This document shows, in pieces, positions 45,424 to 55,018 of a DNA stretch of 64,000 bases. A model generated the notes under the pieces. It worked only from the letters and a program-made list of their open reading frames with translations, was not told where the DNA came from and did no database searches. The DNA comes from Buttiauxella izardii (lineage in GTDB: Bacteria; Pseudomonadota; Gammaproteobacteria; Enterobacterales; Enterobacteriaceae), in the NCBI RefSeq assembly GCF_003601925.1, contig NZ_QZWH01000001.1:144743-208742 (forward strand), written 5' to 3'. The position numbers were made by a program, and so were the translations under genes. Within the stretch, counting starts at the first letter, position 1. Each line of letters opens with the position of its first letter.

Positions 45424-46821
45424 ATGAACAGAATCAAGAATGAACTGAATGCCCTGATGAACCGGGGCGTGGACCGGCATTTACGCCTGGCCGTGACGGG
45501 GTTAAGCCGTAGCGGCAAAACGGCGTTTATCACCGCGATGGTGAACCAATTATTGAGCGTGCATAACGGCGCACGTTTGCCGCTGCTTAATGCGGTGCGT
45601 GAAGAACGCCTGCTGGGCGTGAAGCGTGTGCCGCAGCGTGATTTAGGGATTCAGCGTTTCACCTACGACGAAGGACTGGCGCAGCTTTATGGTTCGCCAC
45701 CGAGTTGGCCGACGCCGACGCGGGGCGTGAGCGAAATGCGCCTTGCGCTGCGTTATCGTTCTAACGATTCCCTGTTACGCCATTTCAAAGACACATCCAC
45801 GCTGTATCTGGAAATTGTCGATTATCCGGGCGAGTGGCTGCTGGACTTGCCGATGCTGGCGCAAAATTACCTCACCTGGTCGCGCCAGATGACCAGCCTG
45901 TTGACCGGCTCGCGGGCTGAATGGTCGACGCAATGGCGCAAACTGTGTGAAGGGCTGGATCCGTTAGCGCCCGCAGATGAAAACCGCCTGGCGGAAATTT
46001 CAGAAGCCTGGACGGATTACCTGCTGCGTTGCAAGCGGGAAGGTTTGCACTTCATCCAGCCGGGGCGTTTTGTACTGCCCGGCGATATGGCGGGTGCGCC
46101 AGCGCTGCAATTCTTCCCGTGGGCGGATGTGGACACGATTGGCGAATCAAAACTCGCGCAGGCAGATAAATCCACCAATATCGGCATGTTGCGCACGCGC
46201 TTTGATTATTACTGCGAAAAAGTCGTAAAGGGCTTTTATAAGAACCATTTCCTGAAATTTGACCGCCAGATAGTGCTGGTCGATTGCCTGCAACCGCTAA
46301 ACAGCGGCCCGCAGGCGTTTAACGACATGCGGCTTGCACTCACGCAGTTAATGCAAAGTTTCCATTACGGCCAGCGCACGTTGTTCCGCCGCCTGTTTTC
46401 GCCGGTTATCGACAAACTGCTGTTTGCCGCCACCAAGGCTGACCATGTGACCGTCGATCAGCACGCCAATATGGTGTCGCTGCTTCAGCAACTGGTGCAA
46501 GACGCCTGGCAAAATGCGGCGTTTGAAGGCATCGACATGGACTGCATGGGGCTTGCCTCGGTGCAGGCTACCCAAAGCGGCCTGGTGGATGTGCGCGGGG
46601 AGCAAATCCCGGCGTTACGCGGCAATCGTTTAAGTGATGGTGAGCCATTAACGGTTTACCCTGGCGAAGTGCCTGCGCGTTTGCCGGGCAGCGCATTCTG
46701 GGAAAAGCAGGGCTTTCAGTTTGAACAGTTCCGCCCGCAAGTGATGGATGTGGACAAGCCAATGCCGCACATTCGGATGGACGCGGCGCTGGAGTTTTTA
46801 ATCGGGGATAAATTGCGATGA
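45424..46821 (+). CDS. ycjX: YcjX, P-loop ATPase of the DUF463 family
   Basis: Heat-shock-inducible protein with a P-loop ([17 protein letters not shown]), 465 residues from ATG 45424, the E. coli length. The frame is open 11 codons upstream without support; GGACGC lies just before the ATG. Conserved stretches include [18 protein letters not shown] and [15 protein letters not shown]. Structures of the family show a GTPase-like fold with GDP; the cellular role is not settled. Overlaps ycjF by four bases. Confidence 0.93.
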   Translation: MNRIKNELNALMNRGVDRHLRLAVTGLSRSGKTAFITAMVNQLLSVHNGARLPLLNAVREERLLGVKRVPQRDLGIQRFTYDEGLAQLYGSPPSWPTPTRGVSEMRLALRYRSNDSLLRHFKDTSTLYLEIVDYPGEWLLDLPMLAQNYLTWSRQMTSLLTGSRAEWSTQWRKLCEGLDPLAPADENRLAEISEAWTDYLLRCKREGLHFIQPGRFVLPGDMAGAPALQFFPWADVDTIGESKLAQADKSTNIGMLRTRFDYYCEKVVKGFYKNHFLKFDRQIVLVDCLQPLNSGPQAFNDMRLALTQLMQSFHYGQRTLFRRLFSPVIDKLLFAATKADHVTVDQHANMVSLLQQLVQDAWQNAAFEGIDMDCMGLASVQATQSGLVDVRGEQIPALRGNRLSDGEPLTVYPGEVPARLPGSAFWEKQGFQFEQFRPQVMDVDKPMPHIRMDAALEFLIGDKLR

Positions 46822-47876
46822 ACGAACCATTAAAACCGCGTATCGATTTCGCGCAACCACTGGATGTGGAAAAAGAAGATATCTATAAAGCGCCGCATGC
46901 GTTCAGCGAGCCAGAGGCTGAGAAATTTACGCCAGCGCTCAACTCGTTCGACGACGTTGACGTTGACGATGGCGGGCAAGCGGAAGCGGTGATTGAAGCG
47001 GCATTGCGCCCGAAACGCAGCTTGTGGCGGCGGATGGTTCAGGTCGGGCTGGGGCTGTTCGGCGTCAGCGTGGTGGCGCAAGGCATTCAGTGGACACATA
47101 CCGCGTATGTCACGCAGGACTGGATTGCGCTGGGTGGTGGTATTGCTGGTGGCTTGATTATCGCCGCAGGCGTAGGTTCGGTGGCAACCGAGTGGCGGCG
47201 TTTATGGCGTTTGCGCCAGCGTGCGGAAGAACGCGATGAAGCGCGTGAATTGATGCACAGCCACGGTATGGGGAAGGGGAAAGCCTTCTGCGAAAAACTG
47301 GCACGCCAGGCCGGGCTTGATCACGGGCATCCTGCGCTGCAACGCTGGTATGCGGCGATTCACGAAACGCAAAACGACCGCGAAGTCGTTGAGCTGTATG
47401 CGCGTTTAGTTCAGCCGGTACTGGATAACCAGGCGCGCCGGGAAATCAGCCGTTCGGCGGCTGAATCCACGCTGATGATTGCTGTCAGCCCACTGGCGAT
47501 GGTGGATATGGCGTTTATCGCCTGGCGTAACTTGCGCCTGATCAACCGTATTGCCACGGTTTATGGCATTGAGTTAGGTTACTACAGCCGCATTCGCTTA
47601 TTCCGCCTGGTGTTGTTGAATATCGCCTTTGCCGGAGCCAGCGAACTGGTGCGCGAAGTCGGTATGGACTGGATTGGTCAGGATCTCGCGGCAAGACTTT
47701 CAACACGCGCCGCGCAGGGGATTGGTGCCGGTTTGCTGACCGCTCGCTTAGGCATTAAAGCGATGGAACTGTGCCGCCCATTGCCGTGGATTGACGGTGA
47801 TAAACCGAAACTCGGTGATTTCCGCAAGCAGTTAATCGGGCAATTGAAAGAGACCATCAGCAAACGCCCGTCGTAA
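46818..47876 (+). CDS. ycjF: YcjF, inner-membrane protein (UPF0283 family)
   Basis: 352-residue membrane protein encoded with ycjX. An acidic cytoplasmic N-terminal part (about 1-65), two membrane helices (about 70-90, [18 protein letters not shown], and 97-118, [18 protein letters not shown]), then a DUF697-like domain with [28 protein letters not shown]. Function unknown. In E. coli tyrR follows directly; here 7.9 kb of other genes intervene. Confidence 0.92.
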   Translation: MNEPLKPRIDFAQPLDVEKEDIYKAPHAFSEPEAEKFTPALNSFDDVDVDDGGQAEAVIEAALRPKRSLWRRMVQVGLGLFGVSVVAQGIQWTHTAYVTQDWIALGGGIAGGLIIAAGVGSVATEWRRLWRLRQRAEERDEARELMHSHGMGKGKAFCEKLARQAGLDHGHPALQRWYAAIHETQNDREVVELYARLVQPVLDNQARREISRSAAESTLMIAVSPLAMVDMAFIAWRNLRLINRIATVYGIELGYYSRIRLFRLVLLNIAFAGASELVREVGMDWIGQDLAARLSTRAAQGIGAGLLTARLGIKAMELCRPLPWIDGDKPKLGDFRKQLIGQLKETISKRPS

Positions 47877-47979
47877 ATCCGCAAGTCCCGCTGATGTAAT
47901 TATTCAATATCGGTCGGTGAGTTCTCAGTTTTTCAGCGTCGGGTTCCTAAAATGGAAGGAATTTCATCCGGAGGGAACC

Positions 47980-48105
47980 ATGAAGCCTGAAAACAAAGTG
48001 CGCGTACTGGAAAGGATCTCGCCGCAGATGAGCGAGATCCTTGAATTTCAGAAGGTTCATCCGCAGCCCGTAGTTGCCTCAAATGATTATCCCGCTGTTG
48101 GTTAG
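47980..48105 (+). CDS. Small ORF of unknown function
   Basis: 41 codons starting ATG with a strong GGAGGGAACC before it. The product (start MKPENKVRVLERISP) has no match I recognise and no membrane segment; it may be a relic of an insertion event, since it is directly followed by a transporter fragment. Its good ribosome-binding site is the only support for expression. Confidence 0.35.
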   Translation: MKPENKVRVLERISPQMSEILEFQKVHPQPVVASNDYPAVG

Positions 48106-48111
48106 GCATTT

Positions 48112-48288
48112 TACAGTGGCTTTATCCCAACGAACCCTTCCCATCGAATTTTCGCGCGTCTGCTGTCGGGGTCATTACGTCTATTAGTCGGCCTGATTGT
48201 TTCTATTTTATTTGCCCCCGAAACCAAAGGGCTGTATTTAAATGAGGCGGGAAAAATATCACTGGCACGAAAATCCCCATTGAAATGA
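48112..48288 (+). pseudogene. MFS transporter C-terminal remnant
   Basis: The frame from about 48112 has no start codon and reads through LLSGSLRLLVGLIVSILFAPETKGLYL to a stop at 48286-48288. The hydrophobic helix ending in APETKG is the last helix and the typical closing motif of sugar/acid transporters of the major facilitator superfamily. The rest of the gene is missing, so this is a truncated remnant at the edge of the hyb insertion. The 47877-48452 region thus holds the small ORF, this fragment and the hyb promoter. Confidence 0.65.
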
Positions 48289-48360
48289 AGTAAATATTTT
48301 TTTTGCTGACTCGATTTTCTTCATATTCCTGAAAGGAACTCTTTGTATTCACCCTCTAAA

Positions 48361-48374
48361 TTGATGTGCATCAA
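48361..48374. promoter_or_regulatory. FNR box of hyb operon
   Basis: TTGATGTGCATCAA matches the consensus TTGAT-N4-ATCAA perfectly. With a -10 like TCTATT at 48397-48402 and a start near 48409, the box centre sits at about -41.5, the class II activation position. This predicts anaerobic induction of hybO. Confidence 0.8.
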
Positions 48375-48452
48375 TAGACTCGCCTTTGAACCCACGTCTA
48401 TTAAGGTGCTTATCGTGCATTAAGACAAGTTTTTATAAAAGGTAAGAAAAGA

Positions 48453-49568
48453 ATGGAGCATCCGTTAATTTTGCCTGAAGGTGTGAGCCGTCGTGATTTT
48501 ATGAAGCTGTGTGCTGCATTAGCCGCGACGATGGGGTTGAGCCAAAAGGCGGCGGCGCAGATGTCGACGGCGGTGGTTTCAGCCGAGCGTCCGCCCGTTA
48601 TTTGGATAGGCGCTCAGGAGTGCACCGGTTGTACCGAGTCGTTATTACGTTCAACCCATCCCACCCTAGAGAATTTGCTGCTTAACGTGATTTCCCTTGA
48701 GTACCACGAAGTGCTTTCGGCGGCGTTCGGTCATCAGGCGGAAGAGAATAAACTGCGGGCGACGGAGCGCTACAAAGGGCGCTATGTGCTGGTTGTTGAT
48801 GGCTCGATTCCGCTTAAAGACGGCGGGATCTACTGCATGGTGGCCGGGAAACCGATTGTGGAGCACATCCGCGAAGTGGCGGAACATGCGGCGGCGGTGA
48901 TTGCCATCGGTTCTTGTGCCGCGTGGGGCGGCGTGGCGGCAAGCGGCGTCAACCCAACCGGTGCGGTTAGTCTGCAAGAAGTTTTGCCTGGTAAGACCGT
49001 TATCAATATTCCGGGCTGCCCGCCGAATCCGCATAACTTTTTAGCCACCGTCGCACACATCATTACTTACCAACGGCCTCCGGCGCTGGATAGCAAAAAC
49101 CGCCCGAAATTTGCCTACGGGCGACTCATTCATGAAAACTGCGAGCGCCGCCCGCACTTTGATGCCGGGCGCTTTGCGAAGCAGTTTGGCGACGAAGGCC
49201 ACAGACAGGGATGGTGTCTTTATCATCTTGGCTGTAAAGGGCCAGAAACTTATGGCAACTGTTCGACGCTGGAATTTTGCGACATCGGCGGCGGTATCTG
49301 GCCGGTGGGCATCGGCCATCCTTGCTACGGCTGTAATGAGAAAGGCGTCGGGTTCACCAAAGGCATAGCTCAACTGGCGAATGTAGAAAACCCAACACCG
49401 CGCAGCGCTAAACCTGAAGTAACCAGTCCGGAGGGCGGGAATATCAGCCTGACGTCGGTAGGGCTGCTGGGCGGTGTGGTTGGGCTGGTCGCGGGCGTTA
49501 GCCTGATGACGGTGAAAGAACTTGGGCGGCAGCAGAAGGATCGTCAGGATCCGCCTGAGGGGGAATAA
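48453..49568 (+). CDS. hybO: Hydrogenase-2 small subunit
   Basis: Iron-sulphur small subunit of membrane-bound uptake [NiFe]-hydrogenase 2. 371 residues (372 in E. coli). Twin-arginine signal SRRDFMKL at 12-19 exports the folded heterodimer. The proximal cluster pair Cys57-x-x-Cys60 is in QECTGCTESLL; other cluster cysteines lie in IPGCPPNP, HLGCKGPETYGNC and CYGCNEKG. A C-terminal membrane helix (about 328-352) anchors it. Start ATG follows AAAGGTAAG. First gene of the operon. Confidence 0.96.
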   Translation: MEHPLILPEGVSRRDFMKLCAALAATMGLSQKAAAQMSTAVVSAERPPVIWIGAQECTGCTESLLRSTHPTLENLLLNVISLEYHEVLSAAFGHQAEENKLRATERYKGRYVLVVDGSIPLKDGGIYCMVAGKPIVEHIREVAEHAAAVIAIGSCAAWGGVAASGVNPTGAVSLQEVLPGKTVINIPGCPPNPHNFLATVAHIITYQRPPALDSKNRPKFAYGRLIHENCERRPHFDAGRFAKQFGDEGHRQGWCLYHLGCKGPETYGNCSTLEFCDIGGGIWPVGIGHPCYGCNEKGVGFTKGIAQLANVENPTPRSAKPEVTSPEGGNISLTSVGLLGGVVGLVAGVSLMTVKELGRQQKDRQDPPEGE

Positions 49569-49571
49569 GCC

Positions 49572-50576
49572 GTGAACAGACGCAATTTTTTAAAACTCGC
49601 CTCCGCAGGTGCGTTGCTTGTTGGCGGCACCTCAACGGCTCGGGCGAGCGCAGAAAACAAGCCGCCGATCCCCGGTGCGCTGGGGATGCTTTATGATTCC
49701 ACGCTGTGTGTCGGTTGCCAGGCCTGCGTTAGCGAATGCCAGCGCGTCAATCACACCGACGCGCCACACGGCGACACCTATGCCTACGCGGGAACCGAAT
49801 CGACCTGGTCGAACAACGACAAACTCAGCCCCTACACCAATAACATTATTCAGGTGTGGCGCAGCGGCAAAGGCGAGCATAAAGACCAACTGACCGACGG
49901 CTTCGCCTACATCAAAAAGCAGTGTATGCATTGCGTTGATCCTAACTGCGTGTCGGTCTGTCCGGTGCAGGCGATGCGCAAAGATCCCAAAACCGGCATT
50001 GTTCATTACAACCCCGACGTGTGCACCGGCTGCCGTTACTGCATGGTCGGCTGCCCATTCAATGTGCCGAAATACGATTACGACAACCCGTTCGGCAAAA
50101 TCCATAAATGCGAACTGTGCAACCAGAAGGGCGTTGAGCGCCTTGATAAAGGCCAGCTTCCCGGATGCGTTGAAGTTTGCCCTACCGGGGCGGTGATTTT
50201 CGGCACTCGCGAAGAGTTGCTGGACGAGGCAAAACGGCGGCTTAACAGTAAAGCCGGTGAAAATTATCGTTACCCGCGCCAGACACTCCACCACGATCTC
50301 TATGAACACCCGGTCGCTCACTACCAGCCACATCTCTATGGCGAAAAAGAGGGCGGCGGCACTCAGGTGTTAGTGCTGGCGGGCGTGCCTTTCGACAATC
50401 TGGGTTTGCCTGCGTTGGCGGAGCTGTCTACCGGGGCGCGTTCGGAGCATGTTCAGCACTCCTTGTACAAAGGCATGGTGTTGCCGTTTGCGGCGCTGGC
50501 GGGGATCACTTTTATGGTTCAGCGCAATATGCGTAATGAGCAGCGCAAGGAAAAAGAGGGTAGCGATGATGCATAA
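49572..50576 (+). CDS. hybA: Hydrogenase-2 ferredoxin subunit HybA
   Basis: Periplasmic electron-transfer subunit with four [4Fe-4S] clusters, linking HybOC to HybB and quinone. 334 residues (328 in E. coli). Twin-arginine motif NRRNFLK at the start. Cysteine clusters are in [43 protein letters not shown] and CVEVCP. A C-terminal membrane helix [14 protein letters not shown] is present. Four bases follow the hybO stop, and its end overlaps the hybB start. Confidence 0.95.
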   Translation: MNRRNFLKLASAGALLVGGTSTARASAENKPPIPGALGMLYDSTLCVGCQACVSECQRVNHTDAPHGDTYAYAGTESTWSNNDKLSPYTNNIIQVWRSGKGEHKDQLTDGFAYIKKQCMHCVDPNCVSVCPVQAMRKDPKTGIVHYNPDVCTGCRYCMVGCPFNVPKYDYDNPFGKIHKCELCNQKGVERLDKGQLPGCVEVCPTGAVIFGTREELLDEAKRRLNSKAGENYRYPRQTLHHDLYEHPVAHYQPHLYGEKEGGGTQVLVLAGVPFDNLGLPALAELSTGARSEHVQHSLYKGMVLPFAALAGITFMVQRNMRNEQRKEKEGSDDA

Positions 50577-51762
50577 CACGAAGCCTCTCGGTGGGCGGCT
50601 GGTGAGTTGGCCGGTCATGCTGCTGGCGCCTTTTGCCGTACTTTGCTTGCTGCTGATCGTCAAACGTCTGGTCTTTGGGCTGGGGAATGTTTCGGACTTA
50701 AACGGCGGTTTTCCATGGGGCATCTGGATAGCCTTTGATCTGCTGGTGGGAACCGGTCTTGCCTGCGGCGGCTGGGCACTTGCCTGGGCGGTGTATGTGT
50801 TCAATCGTGGTCAATATCACCCGCTGGTGCGCCCGGCGTTATTAGCCAGCCTGTTCGGCTATTCCCTCGGCGGTTTGTCGATAACCATTGACGTTGGGCG
50901 CTACTGGAACCTGCCGTATTTCTATATTCCAGGCCATTTCAATACCAATTCGGTGCTGTTTGAAACCGCCGTCTGCATGACGATTTACATCGGTATTGTG
51001 ACGCTGGAATTTGCCCCGGCGCTGTTTGAACGCCTCGGCTGGAAGAAGCCGCTGCGCGTGCTGAACAAAGCGATGTTTTTGATTATTGCCCTTGGCGCGT
51101 TACTGCCGTCGATGCACCAGTCGTCGATGGGGTCGCTGATGATTGCTGCGGGTTATAAGGTGCATCCGCTGTGGCAAAGCTATGAAATGCTGCCGCTGTT
51201 TTCATTGCTGACCGCCGCGATCCTCGGTTTTTCAATCGTTATTTTTGAAGGCTCGCTGGTGCAGGCCGGGCTGCGGGGAAGAGGGGTAAATGAAACGCCG
51301 CTGTTTGCCCGTCTGACGCGTCTCACGGAGATCTTTTTGCTGCTGTTTATTGTGTTGCGCGTGGGCGAAATCCTCGTGCGCCATAAAACGACTTATCTCT
51401 GGCACCTCGACCGTTTTGCGCTGTCGTTCTGGGCCGAAATGGCGTTGATGTTGTTCCCGCTGGTGATTTTCCGCTGGAAGCGCAACCGTAAAGATCCCCG
51501 TCTGCTGTTTCTCGGTGCCTTGAGCATGGTGTGCGGCGCGGCATTCTGGCGACTCAATTATGCTTTGCTCGCGTACAACCCCGGCAATGGTTACGGCTAT
51601 TTCCCGACCGCCAGCGAATTGATTATCTCCATTGGTTTTATTGCCATCGAAGTGTGTGCCTACATCCTGCTCATCAGACTGTTACCTGTCCTGCCAGAGC
51701 AACATCGCCATAACGAAACTAAAAATTCAGGGGAAGTTCATGAGCCAACGCATCACCATTGA
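50566..51762 (+). CDS. hybB: Hydrogenase-2 membrane subunit HybB
   Basis: Integral membrane subunit of the NrfD/PsrC type that passes electrons from HybA to quinone without haem. About ten predicted helices across 398 residues (392 in E. coli). ATG 50566 gives [10 protein letters not shown] in line with the E. coli N-terminus; a second ATG at 50569 is equally spaced from [23 protein letters not shown] and [17 protein letters not shown] are family motifs. Overlaps hybA by 11 and hybC by 23 bases. Confidence 0.95.
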   Translation: MMHNTKPLGGRLVSWPVMLLAPFAVLCLLLIVKRLVFGLGNVSDLNGGFPWGIWIAFDLLVGTGLACGGWALAWAVYVFNRGQYHPLVRPALLASLFGYSLGGLSITIDVGRYWNLPYFYIPGHFNTNSVLFETAVCMTIYIGIVTLEFAPALFERLGWKKPLRVLNKAMFLIIALGALLPSMHQSSMGSLMIAAGYKVHPLWQSYEMLPLFSLLTAAILGFSIVIFEGSLVQAGLRGRGVNETPLFARLTRLTEIFLLLFIVLRVGEILVRHKTTYLWHLDRFALSFWAEMALMLFPLVIFRWKRNRKDPRLLFLGALSMVCGAAFWRLNYALLAYNPGNGYGYFPTASELIISIGFIAIEVCAYILLIRLLPVLPEQHRHNETKNSGEVHEPTHHH

Positions 51763-53434
51763 TCCCGTCACGCGCATTGAAGGGCATCTGCGTATCGACT
51801 GTGAAATTGAGCAGGGGAAAGTCGTTAAGGCCTGGTCTTCCGGGACGATGTGGCGCGGCATGGAAGAGATTGTCAAAGGTAACGACCCGCGTGATGCGTG
51901 GATGATCGTCCAGCGTATTTGCGGGGTTTGCACCACTATTCATGCGTTAGCCTCGGTGCGTGCCGTGGAAAATGCGTTAGGAATGGAAGTGCCAGTCAAT
52001 GCGCAATACATTCGCAATATTATTGCCGCCGCCCACAGCATTCACGACCACATCGTGCATTTCTATCAGCTTTCGGCGCTGGATTGGGTCGATGTGACCT
52101 CCGCCCTCAAAGCTGACCCGCAGAAAGCGGCACAGATGTTGAACGGCCTTTCCGAATGGCCTCTTAACAGCGCCGCCGAATTTCTGGCGGTGCAGAACAA
52201 AATCAAAGCGCTGGTGGAGAGCGGGCAACTGGGTATTTTTGCCAACGGTTATTGGGGGCATCCGGCGATGACGCTGCCGCCGGAAGTTAACCTGATCGCC
52301 GTCGCACACTATCTACAGGCGCTGGAGTGCCAGCGCGATGCAAACCGCATTGTCGCGGTGCTCGGCGGAAAGACGCCGCACATCCAGAACCTGGCCGTGG
52401 GCGGTGTGGCAAACCCGATTAATCTGGACTCCCCTGGCGTGCTGAACCTCGAACGCCTAATGTACCTGAAAAGTTTTATCGACAAGCTCGGGGATTTTAT
52501 CGAGCAGGTTTATCTGGTCGATACCGCGATCATCGCCGCGCATTATCCGCAGTGGCTGACAATGGGTAAGGGCGCAGATTGTTATCTGTGCGTCCCTGAA
52601 TTGCCGATAGACCGTAAAAGTGAGCAATACCTGCTACCGGGCGGCTACATGGAAAACGGTCAATTCCGGCCGATTACCACGCAGCATGATAAGTATCTGC
52701 AACAGGGTATTGAGGAAAGCGGCAAACACGCCTGGTATCAGGACGACAAACCGCTGGCACCGTGGGAAGGGCTGACGCGGCCAAACTACACCGGATGGCA
52801 GGAAGACGGAAAATACTCCTGGGTGAAAGCCCCGACGTTTTACGGCAAAACGGTGGAAATGGGGCCGCTCGCCTGGCTGCTGTGCAGTCTGCAAGCGGGG
52901 CATCAACCCACTCAGCAAGTGTTCGGCCAGTTCGCCAGTATGATGAAAACTCTGACCGGAGAAGCGGTGCGCACCGAACAACTCGAATCGACGCTCGGGC
53001 GCGTGGTCGGGCGCACGGTTCATGCCTGCGTGCTGCATCAAACCCTCAGCCAGCAATGGCAGGCGCTGGTGACTAATATTGGCACCGGCGACCACGAAAC
53101 CTTTATTCCACCGAATATTCCGGCTACTGGCGAAATTCGCGGTGTCGGTTTTATCGAAGCACCGCGCGGGGCGTTGTCGCACTGGGTGGTGATCAAAGAC
53201 GGCAAAATTGCTAACTATCAGGCAGTTGTGCCTTCGACGTGGAATGCCGGGCCGCGCAACTTTAATGATGAGCCCGGCCCGTATGAGCGTGCGCTGGTCG
53301 GTACTCCCGTTAGCGACCCGGCCAAACCTCTGGAAGTGGTGCGAACCATCCATTCGTTTGATCCCTGCATGTCGTGTGCCGTTCACATCGTCGATGCTAC
53401 GGGCGGCGAAGTGAGCCTTGTGAAGGTGATGTGA
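51740..53434 (+). CDS. hybC: Hydrogenase-2 large subunit
   Basis: Catalytic [NiFe] subunit. ATG 51740 gives 564 residues (567 in E. coli). The active-site metal ligands are Cys61 and Cys64 (RICGVC) and Cys543 and Cys546 (DPCMSCAVH). After His549 comes a 15-residue C-terminal peptide starting IVDATGGEV, removed by HybD once nickel is inserted. The N-terminal start [17 protein letters not shown] is typical. Ribosome-binding site GGGGAAG within hybB. All ligands are intact, so the enzyme should be functional. Confidence 0.96.
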   Translation: MSQRITIDPVTRIEGHLRIDCEIEQGKVVKAWSSGTMWRGMEEIVKGNDPRDAWMIVQRICGVCTTIHALASVRAVENALGMEVPVNAQYIRNIIAAAHSIHDHIVHFYQLSALDWVDVTSALKADPQKAAQMLNGLSEWPLNSAAEFLAVQNKIKALVESGQLGIFANGYWGHPAMTLPPEVNLIAVAHYLQALECQRDANRIVAVLGGKTPHIQNLAVGGVANPINLDSPGVLNLERLMYLKSFIDKLGDFIEQVYLVDTAIIAAHYPQWLTMGKGADCYLCVPELPIDRKSEQYLLPGGYMENGQFRPITTQHDKYLQQGIEESGKHAWYQDDKPLAPWEGLTRPNYTGWQEDGKYSWVKAPTFYGKTVEMGPLAWLLCSLQAGHQPTQQVFGQFASMMKTLTGEAVRTEQLESTLGRVVGRTVHACVLHQTLSQQWQALVTNIGTGDHETFIPPNIPATGEIRGVGFIEAPRGALSHWVVIKDGKIANYQAVVPSTWNAGPRNFNDEPGPYERALVGTPVSDPAKPLEVVRTIHSFDPCMSCAVHIVDATGGEVSLVKVM

Positions 53435-53931
53435 TGAGTATTCTGGTGTTGGGCATCGGCAATTTACTGTTGGGTGACGAAGCGATTGGTGTGCGAATTG
53501 TCGAGGTGCTTGAACAACGCTACTTACTGCCGCCGCACGTTGAGGTGCTGGATGGCGGCACGTCGGGTATGGATCTGCTGGATGTGATGGCTAATCGCGA
53601 CCATTTGATTGTCGCCGACGCGGTATTAACCGGAGACGAGCCGGGGAGTGTGGTGATGCTCCATGACGATGAAATCCCGGCGATGTTTACGCGCAAGGTT
53701 TCGCCCCATCAGATTGGGCTTGCCGATGTGTTGATGGCGCTGCGGTTAACCGGCGAATTTCCGGCGCGTCTCACATTAGTGGGCGTAGTACCGCAGACTC
53801 TGGAGCCAGGGATCGCCTTATCGCCCGTCGTTCAACAGGCACTTGAACCTGCGTTGCAGCAAATTGTGGTGGCGTTAAAACAAGAGGGTGTAAAGGTGAT
53901 ACCGCTTGAGGTGGCTGATGCTAACGCATAA
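53434..53931 (+). CDS. hybD: Hydrogenase-2 maturation endopeptidase
   Basis: Cleaves the C-terminal peptide of HybC after nickel insertion. 165 residues (164 in E. coli). Nickel-recognition residues Glu16 (LLLGDEAIG), Asp62 (IVADAV) and His92 (SPHQIG) are present. The ATG overlaps the hybC stop by one base (TGATG). The protein begins MSILVLGIGN, as in the family. Confidence 0.95.
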   Translation: MSILVLGIGNLLLGDEAIGVRIVEVLEQRYLLPPHVEVLDGGTSGMDLLDVMANRDHLIVADAVLTGDEPGSVVMLHDDEIPAMFTRKVSPHQIGLADVLMALRLTGEFPARLTLVGVVPQTLEPGIALSPVVQQALEPALQQIVVALKQEGVKVIPLEVADANA

Positions 53932-54394
53932 TCCTTCGACCGTTTTGGAAAAAGCATTCCAGACCGTGGCAGAGTCGCAAATGTGCCAGTTGCCATTTTA
54001 TCGGGCGCATATTCCGGTGCGAGCCTGCGGTTTTCAGCTTTTCGAGCATCAATGGTTGGGCTGCATGCTCACGCCGTGGATGCTGAGTCTGCTGGTGTTA
54101 CCAGGGCCTGGACAGGTATGGACGACGCGCACCGTTGGGGAAAAACTGGCGCTCACGCTGCCGTGCGGCAATGTCCGTTTTACGGTTGGGGAAATGGACG
54201 GTTGCGGGCAATACCTCGCGTCGTCGCTGATGTCGCCGCTGGAAAAACACACGTCAGCAGGGACGATGATTATGCTCGCAGAACAGACCGCCAAAATGGC
54301 GCTCTCTTTCCCCATTGCGGATTGCACCCAGCCTGCGGATCCCACGCGTAGAGCGCTTTTCCGCATACCGACAAGGAGCCACGAGCGTGCATGA
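53918..54394 (+). CDS. hybE: Hydrogenase-2 chaperone HybE
   Basis: Chaperone that holds the small subunit precursor and checks its maturation before Tat export. ATG 53918 (158 residues; E. coli 162) has GAGG six bases upstream and overlaps hybD by 14 bases. An earlier in-frame TTG at 53906 is unlikely. Family blocks: VGEMDGCGQYLASSLMSPL and TPWMLSLLVLPGPGQVW. Confidence 0.92.
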   Translation: MLTHNPSTVLEKAFQTVAESQMCQLPFYRAHIPVRACGFQLFEHQWLGCMLTPWMLSLLVLPGPGQVWTTRTVGEKLALTLPCGNVRFTVGEMDGCGQYLASSLMSPLEKHTSAGTMIMLAEQTAKMALSFPIADCTQPADPTRRALFRIPTRSHERA

Positions 54395-54728
54395 ACTCAG
54401 CCTGTGTCTCAATATGGTGGAGCTTATTGAACAGCAAGCGAAGCAGCACGGCGCGCAACGGGTGACGCAAGTGTGGCTGGAGCTTGGCGCACTCGCCTGC
54501 ATTGAAGAACAGGCGCTGCGCTTTGGTTTTGCCAGCGCCACTCGCGGCACATTGGCAGAAAACAGCGAATTGCGCCTAAGCCACCTTCCGGCTCGGGCGT
54601 GGTGCTGGGATTGCAGCCAAAGTGTCGAGATTGAACAACACGCCAGCCCGTGTCCACAGTGCGGCGGCCACAAGTTGCACATTGAGAATGGCGACAGTCT
54701 GCGCATAAAACAGTTGGAAATCGAGTAA
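54387..54728 (+). CDS. hybF: Nickel insertion accessory protein HybF (HypA family)
   Basis: HypA-type zinc and nickel protein that helps load nickel into hydrogenase 2. The GTG at 54387 with AAGGAG eight bases before it gives 113 residues beginning MHELSL, where His2 is the nickel ligand. An ATG at 54391 is out of frame, a point where automatic start calls could go wrong. The zinc site is formed by two CxxC pairs, CWDC and CPQC. It overlaps the hybE stop. Confidence 0.93.
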   Translation: MHELSLCLNMVELIEQQAKQHGAQRVTQVWLELGALACIEEQALRFGFASATRGTLAENSELRLSHLPARAWCWDCSQSVEIEQHASPCPQCGGHKLHIENGDSLRIKQLEIE

Positions 54729-54748
54729 CAACTCGCGGAGGAATAAGC

Positions 54749-54985
54749 ATGTGTATTGGCGTACCCGCAAAAATCATTGAGGTGGGCGAGGATTGCCATC
54801 ATTTCGCCAGCGCAGAAGTATCGGGCGTGACGGTCAAAATCAATATCTCGCTGGTGTGCGAAGGTTCGCCACAGGCGTTAGTCGGGCGTTGGGTGCTACT
54901 GCATGTGGGTTTCGCCATGAGCCTGCTAGACGAGGAAGAAGCGTTGAACACGCTCGAAGCGCTTAAAACGATGCAGATGATTTAA
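54749..54985 (+). CDS. hybG: Hydrogenase maturation chaperone HybG (HypC family)
   Basis: HypC/HupF-type chaperone that carries the Fe(CN)2CO group with HypD and binds the HybC precursor. 78 residues (82 in E. coli). The essential N-terminal Cys2 is in MCIGVPAKI, and the C-terminal helical part ends DEEEALNTLEALKTM. Ribosome-binding site GGAGGA lies eight bases before the ATG. The common hyp genes are not in the window. Confidence 0.94.
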   Translation: MCIGVPAKIIEVGEDCHHFASAEVSGVTVKINISLVCEGSPQALVGRWVLLHVGFAMSLLDEEEALNTLEALKTMQMI

Positions 54986-55018
54986 TGGGGCAATGGATAA
55001 CAATTCACAGGGGAATGA

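Noticed and set aside
47917..47979. Extended start for the 41-codon ORF
   Set aside because: The upstream ATG has no ribosome-binding site while the ATG at 47980 has GGAGGG.
49632..50333. 233-codon open frame antisense to hybA
   Set aside because: Shadow of the GC-rich hybA frame; composition is not protein-like and no family is recognised.
52634..53386. 250-codon open frame antisense to hybC
   Set aside because: It mirrors the codon pattern of hybC, has no ribosome-binding site or recognisable domain.
54995..55010. GGATAACAATTCACAG resembles part of the lac operator
   Set aside because: It is one half-like match inside the hybG-hupE gap, with no palindrome, no promoter and no lactose gene nearby; chance similarity.
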